A stretch of DNA of 64,000 nucleotides from Marinomonas sargassi (GTDB lineage Bacteria > Pseudomonadota > Gammaproteobacteria > Pseudomonadales > Marinomonadaceae), in the NCBI RefSeq assembly GCF_025716875.1, contig NZ_JAOVZB010000006.1, positions 1-64,000 on the forward strand, read 5' to 3'. The position numbers and the translations under genes are program-made. Within the stretch, counting starts at the first letter, position 1. Every line of letters starts with the position of its first letter. Positions 63,487 to 64,000 of this stretch are shown one piece after another. The notes beneath the pieces are model-generated. The model saw only the letters and a program-made list of their open reading frames with translations, ran no database searches and was not told the DNA's origin.

Positions 63487-64000
63487 ATGTTTACCATTGT
63501 TGCTGGAATACTGTTTCCTGTCTTTGCCATTACTCTTGTTGGCTTTGCCATTGGCCGCTGGATTAAAATCGACTTTCAACCAATAAACCGCATCAACATG
63601 GACTTCTTTGTGCCAGCGCTAGTGTTTTCTTCTATCGGAACCATGTCCCTTGATATCACAAAAATCCCACTATTAGGCGCTTCTATCCTGACCACCTTAA
63701 TTCCCTTCTTATTGATGTTTCCTATATGCAAACTCTTCAAGATAAATTTTAAGGTCTGGGCGCTGCCCAATATTTTTCGCAATACAGGTAACCTTGCTAT
63801 CCCTCTTTTCACCTATGCATTTGGTCCACAAGCCCTAGCACCGGCCGTACTATTATTTGTGGTATCTGCTTGCGCTCATTTCAGCCTTGGATTCGCGATC
63901 GTCAGTAAAGGCAACCAGCTAAAGAAGATTATTAAAATACCCACCTTTATTGCCGCTTTTCTAGCACTGAGTTTAAATCTATCAGGAATCACAGTTTGGC
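63487..64000 (+). CDS. AEC-family transporter, N-terminal part (runs off the window)
   Basis: 171 residues visible without a stop. MFTIVAGILFPVFAITLVGFAIGRW starts like auxin-efflux-carrier family permeases, and NIFRNTGNLAIPLFTYAFG is the family's characteristic N-rich broken helix. About five membrane segments are in view; a complete member has about 300 residues. Substrate in bacteria is usually a dicarboxylate such as malate. Follows the TRAP terminator by about 60 bp on the same strand. Confidence 0.85.
   Translation, partial: MFTIVAGILFPVFAITLVGFAIGRWIKIDFQPINRINMDFFVPALVFSSIGTMSLDITKIPLLGASILTTLIPFLLMFPICKLFKINFKVWALPNIFRNTGNLAIPLFTYAFGPQALAPAVLLFVVSACAHFSLGFAIVSKGNQLKKIIKIPTFIAAFLALSLNLSGITVW

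Overview
The window looks like chromosomal DNA of a moderately AT-rich marine gammaproteobacterium of the Oceanospirillales. Marinomonas or a close relative is my best guess. The support is gene order shared with Pseudomonas and Oceanospirillales (M23 peptidase/tyrS/rRNA operon; lptM-lysA-dapF-DUF484-yigB; hemCDXY beside argH; hemA-prfA-prmC opposite TPR-lolB-ispE-prs; bamD/rluD-pgeF/clpB), two TRAP transporters, and a TonB/ABC iron locus. The genus is an inference.

Layout. 1-250: leader and promoter of an rRNA operon transcribed leftward out of the window. 0.3-8.3 kb: tyrS, a murein endopeptidase, trxA, and the operon lptM-lysA-dapF-DUF484-yigB, in which xerC is missing from its usual slot. 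8.4-19.7 kb: argH, hemC-hemD-hemX-hemY, a BASS-like carrier, yaaA, and hemA-prfA-prmC. 19.9-26.6 kb: TPR lipoprotein, lolB, ispE, prs, rplY, pth, ychF. 26.6-27.1 kb: five tRNA genes in strict alternation Gln-Met-Gln-Met-Gln. 27.2-28.7 kb: two tandem paralogous outer-membrane barrel genes with duplicated promoters. 28.7-34.2 kb: clpB (sigma-32-like promoter), pgeF, rluD, bamD. 34.5-42 kb: a soluble double-PAS chemoreceptor behind a FliA-like promoter, GST, a short DTW protein, an FAH-family hydrolase, a porin, a DUF2058 protein, an 8-oxoguanine-deaminase-like enzyme and a small unknown gene.

From 42 kb onward the content is accessory. At 42.0-49.5 kb a divergent locus carries aldo/keto reductase plus TRAP transporter (leftward) and GntR/HutC regulator, Gfo/Idh dehydrogenase and TauD-like Fe(II)/2-oxoglutarate dioxygenase (rightward). 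The central promoter and the tauD promoter share a direct-repeat motif, so the two halves may form one undescribed uptake-and-oxidation regulon. At 49.5-50.2 kb a small membrane-protein gene is enclosed by about 36-bp inverted repeats and abuts the decayed 3' end of a second tauD copy. A sulfatase with a non-canonical formylglycine motif follows. At 51.7-59.1 kb a Fur-box-preceded two-component system, a TonB receptor and a siderophore-type ABC importer form an iron-acquisition locus. At 59.1-64 kb a regulator that appears to carry two winged helix-turn-helix domains is divergent from a second TRAP transporter and an AEC-family carrier that runs off the right edge.

All calls come from reading sequence by eye; no database search was run. 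Start codons were moved from the longest frame where a ribosome-binding site and family alignment favoured an internal start.
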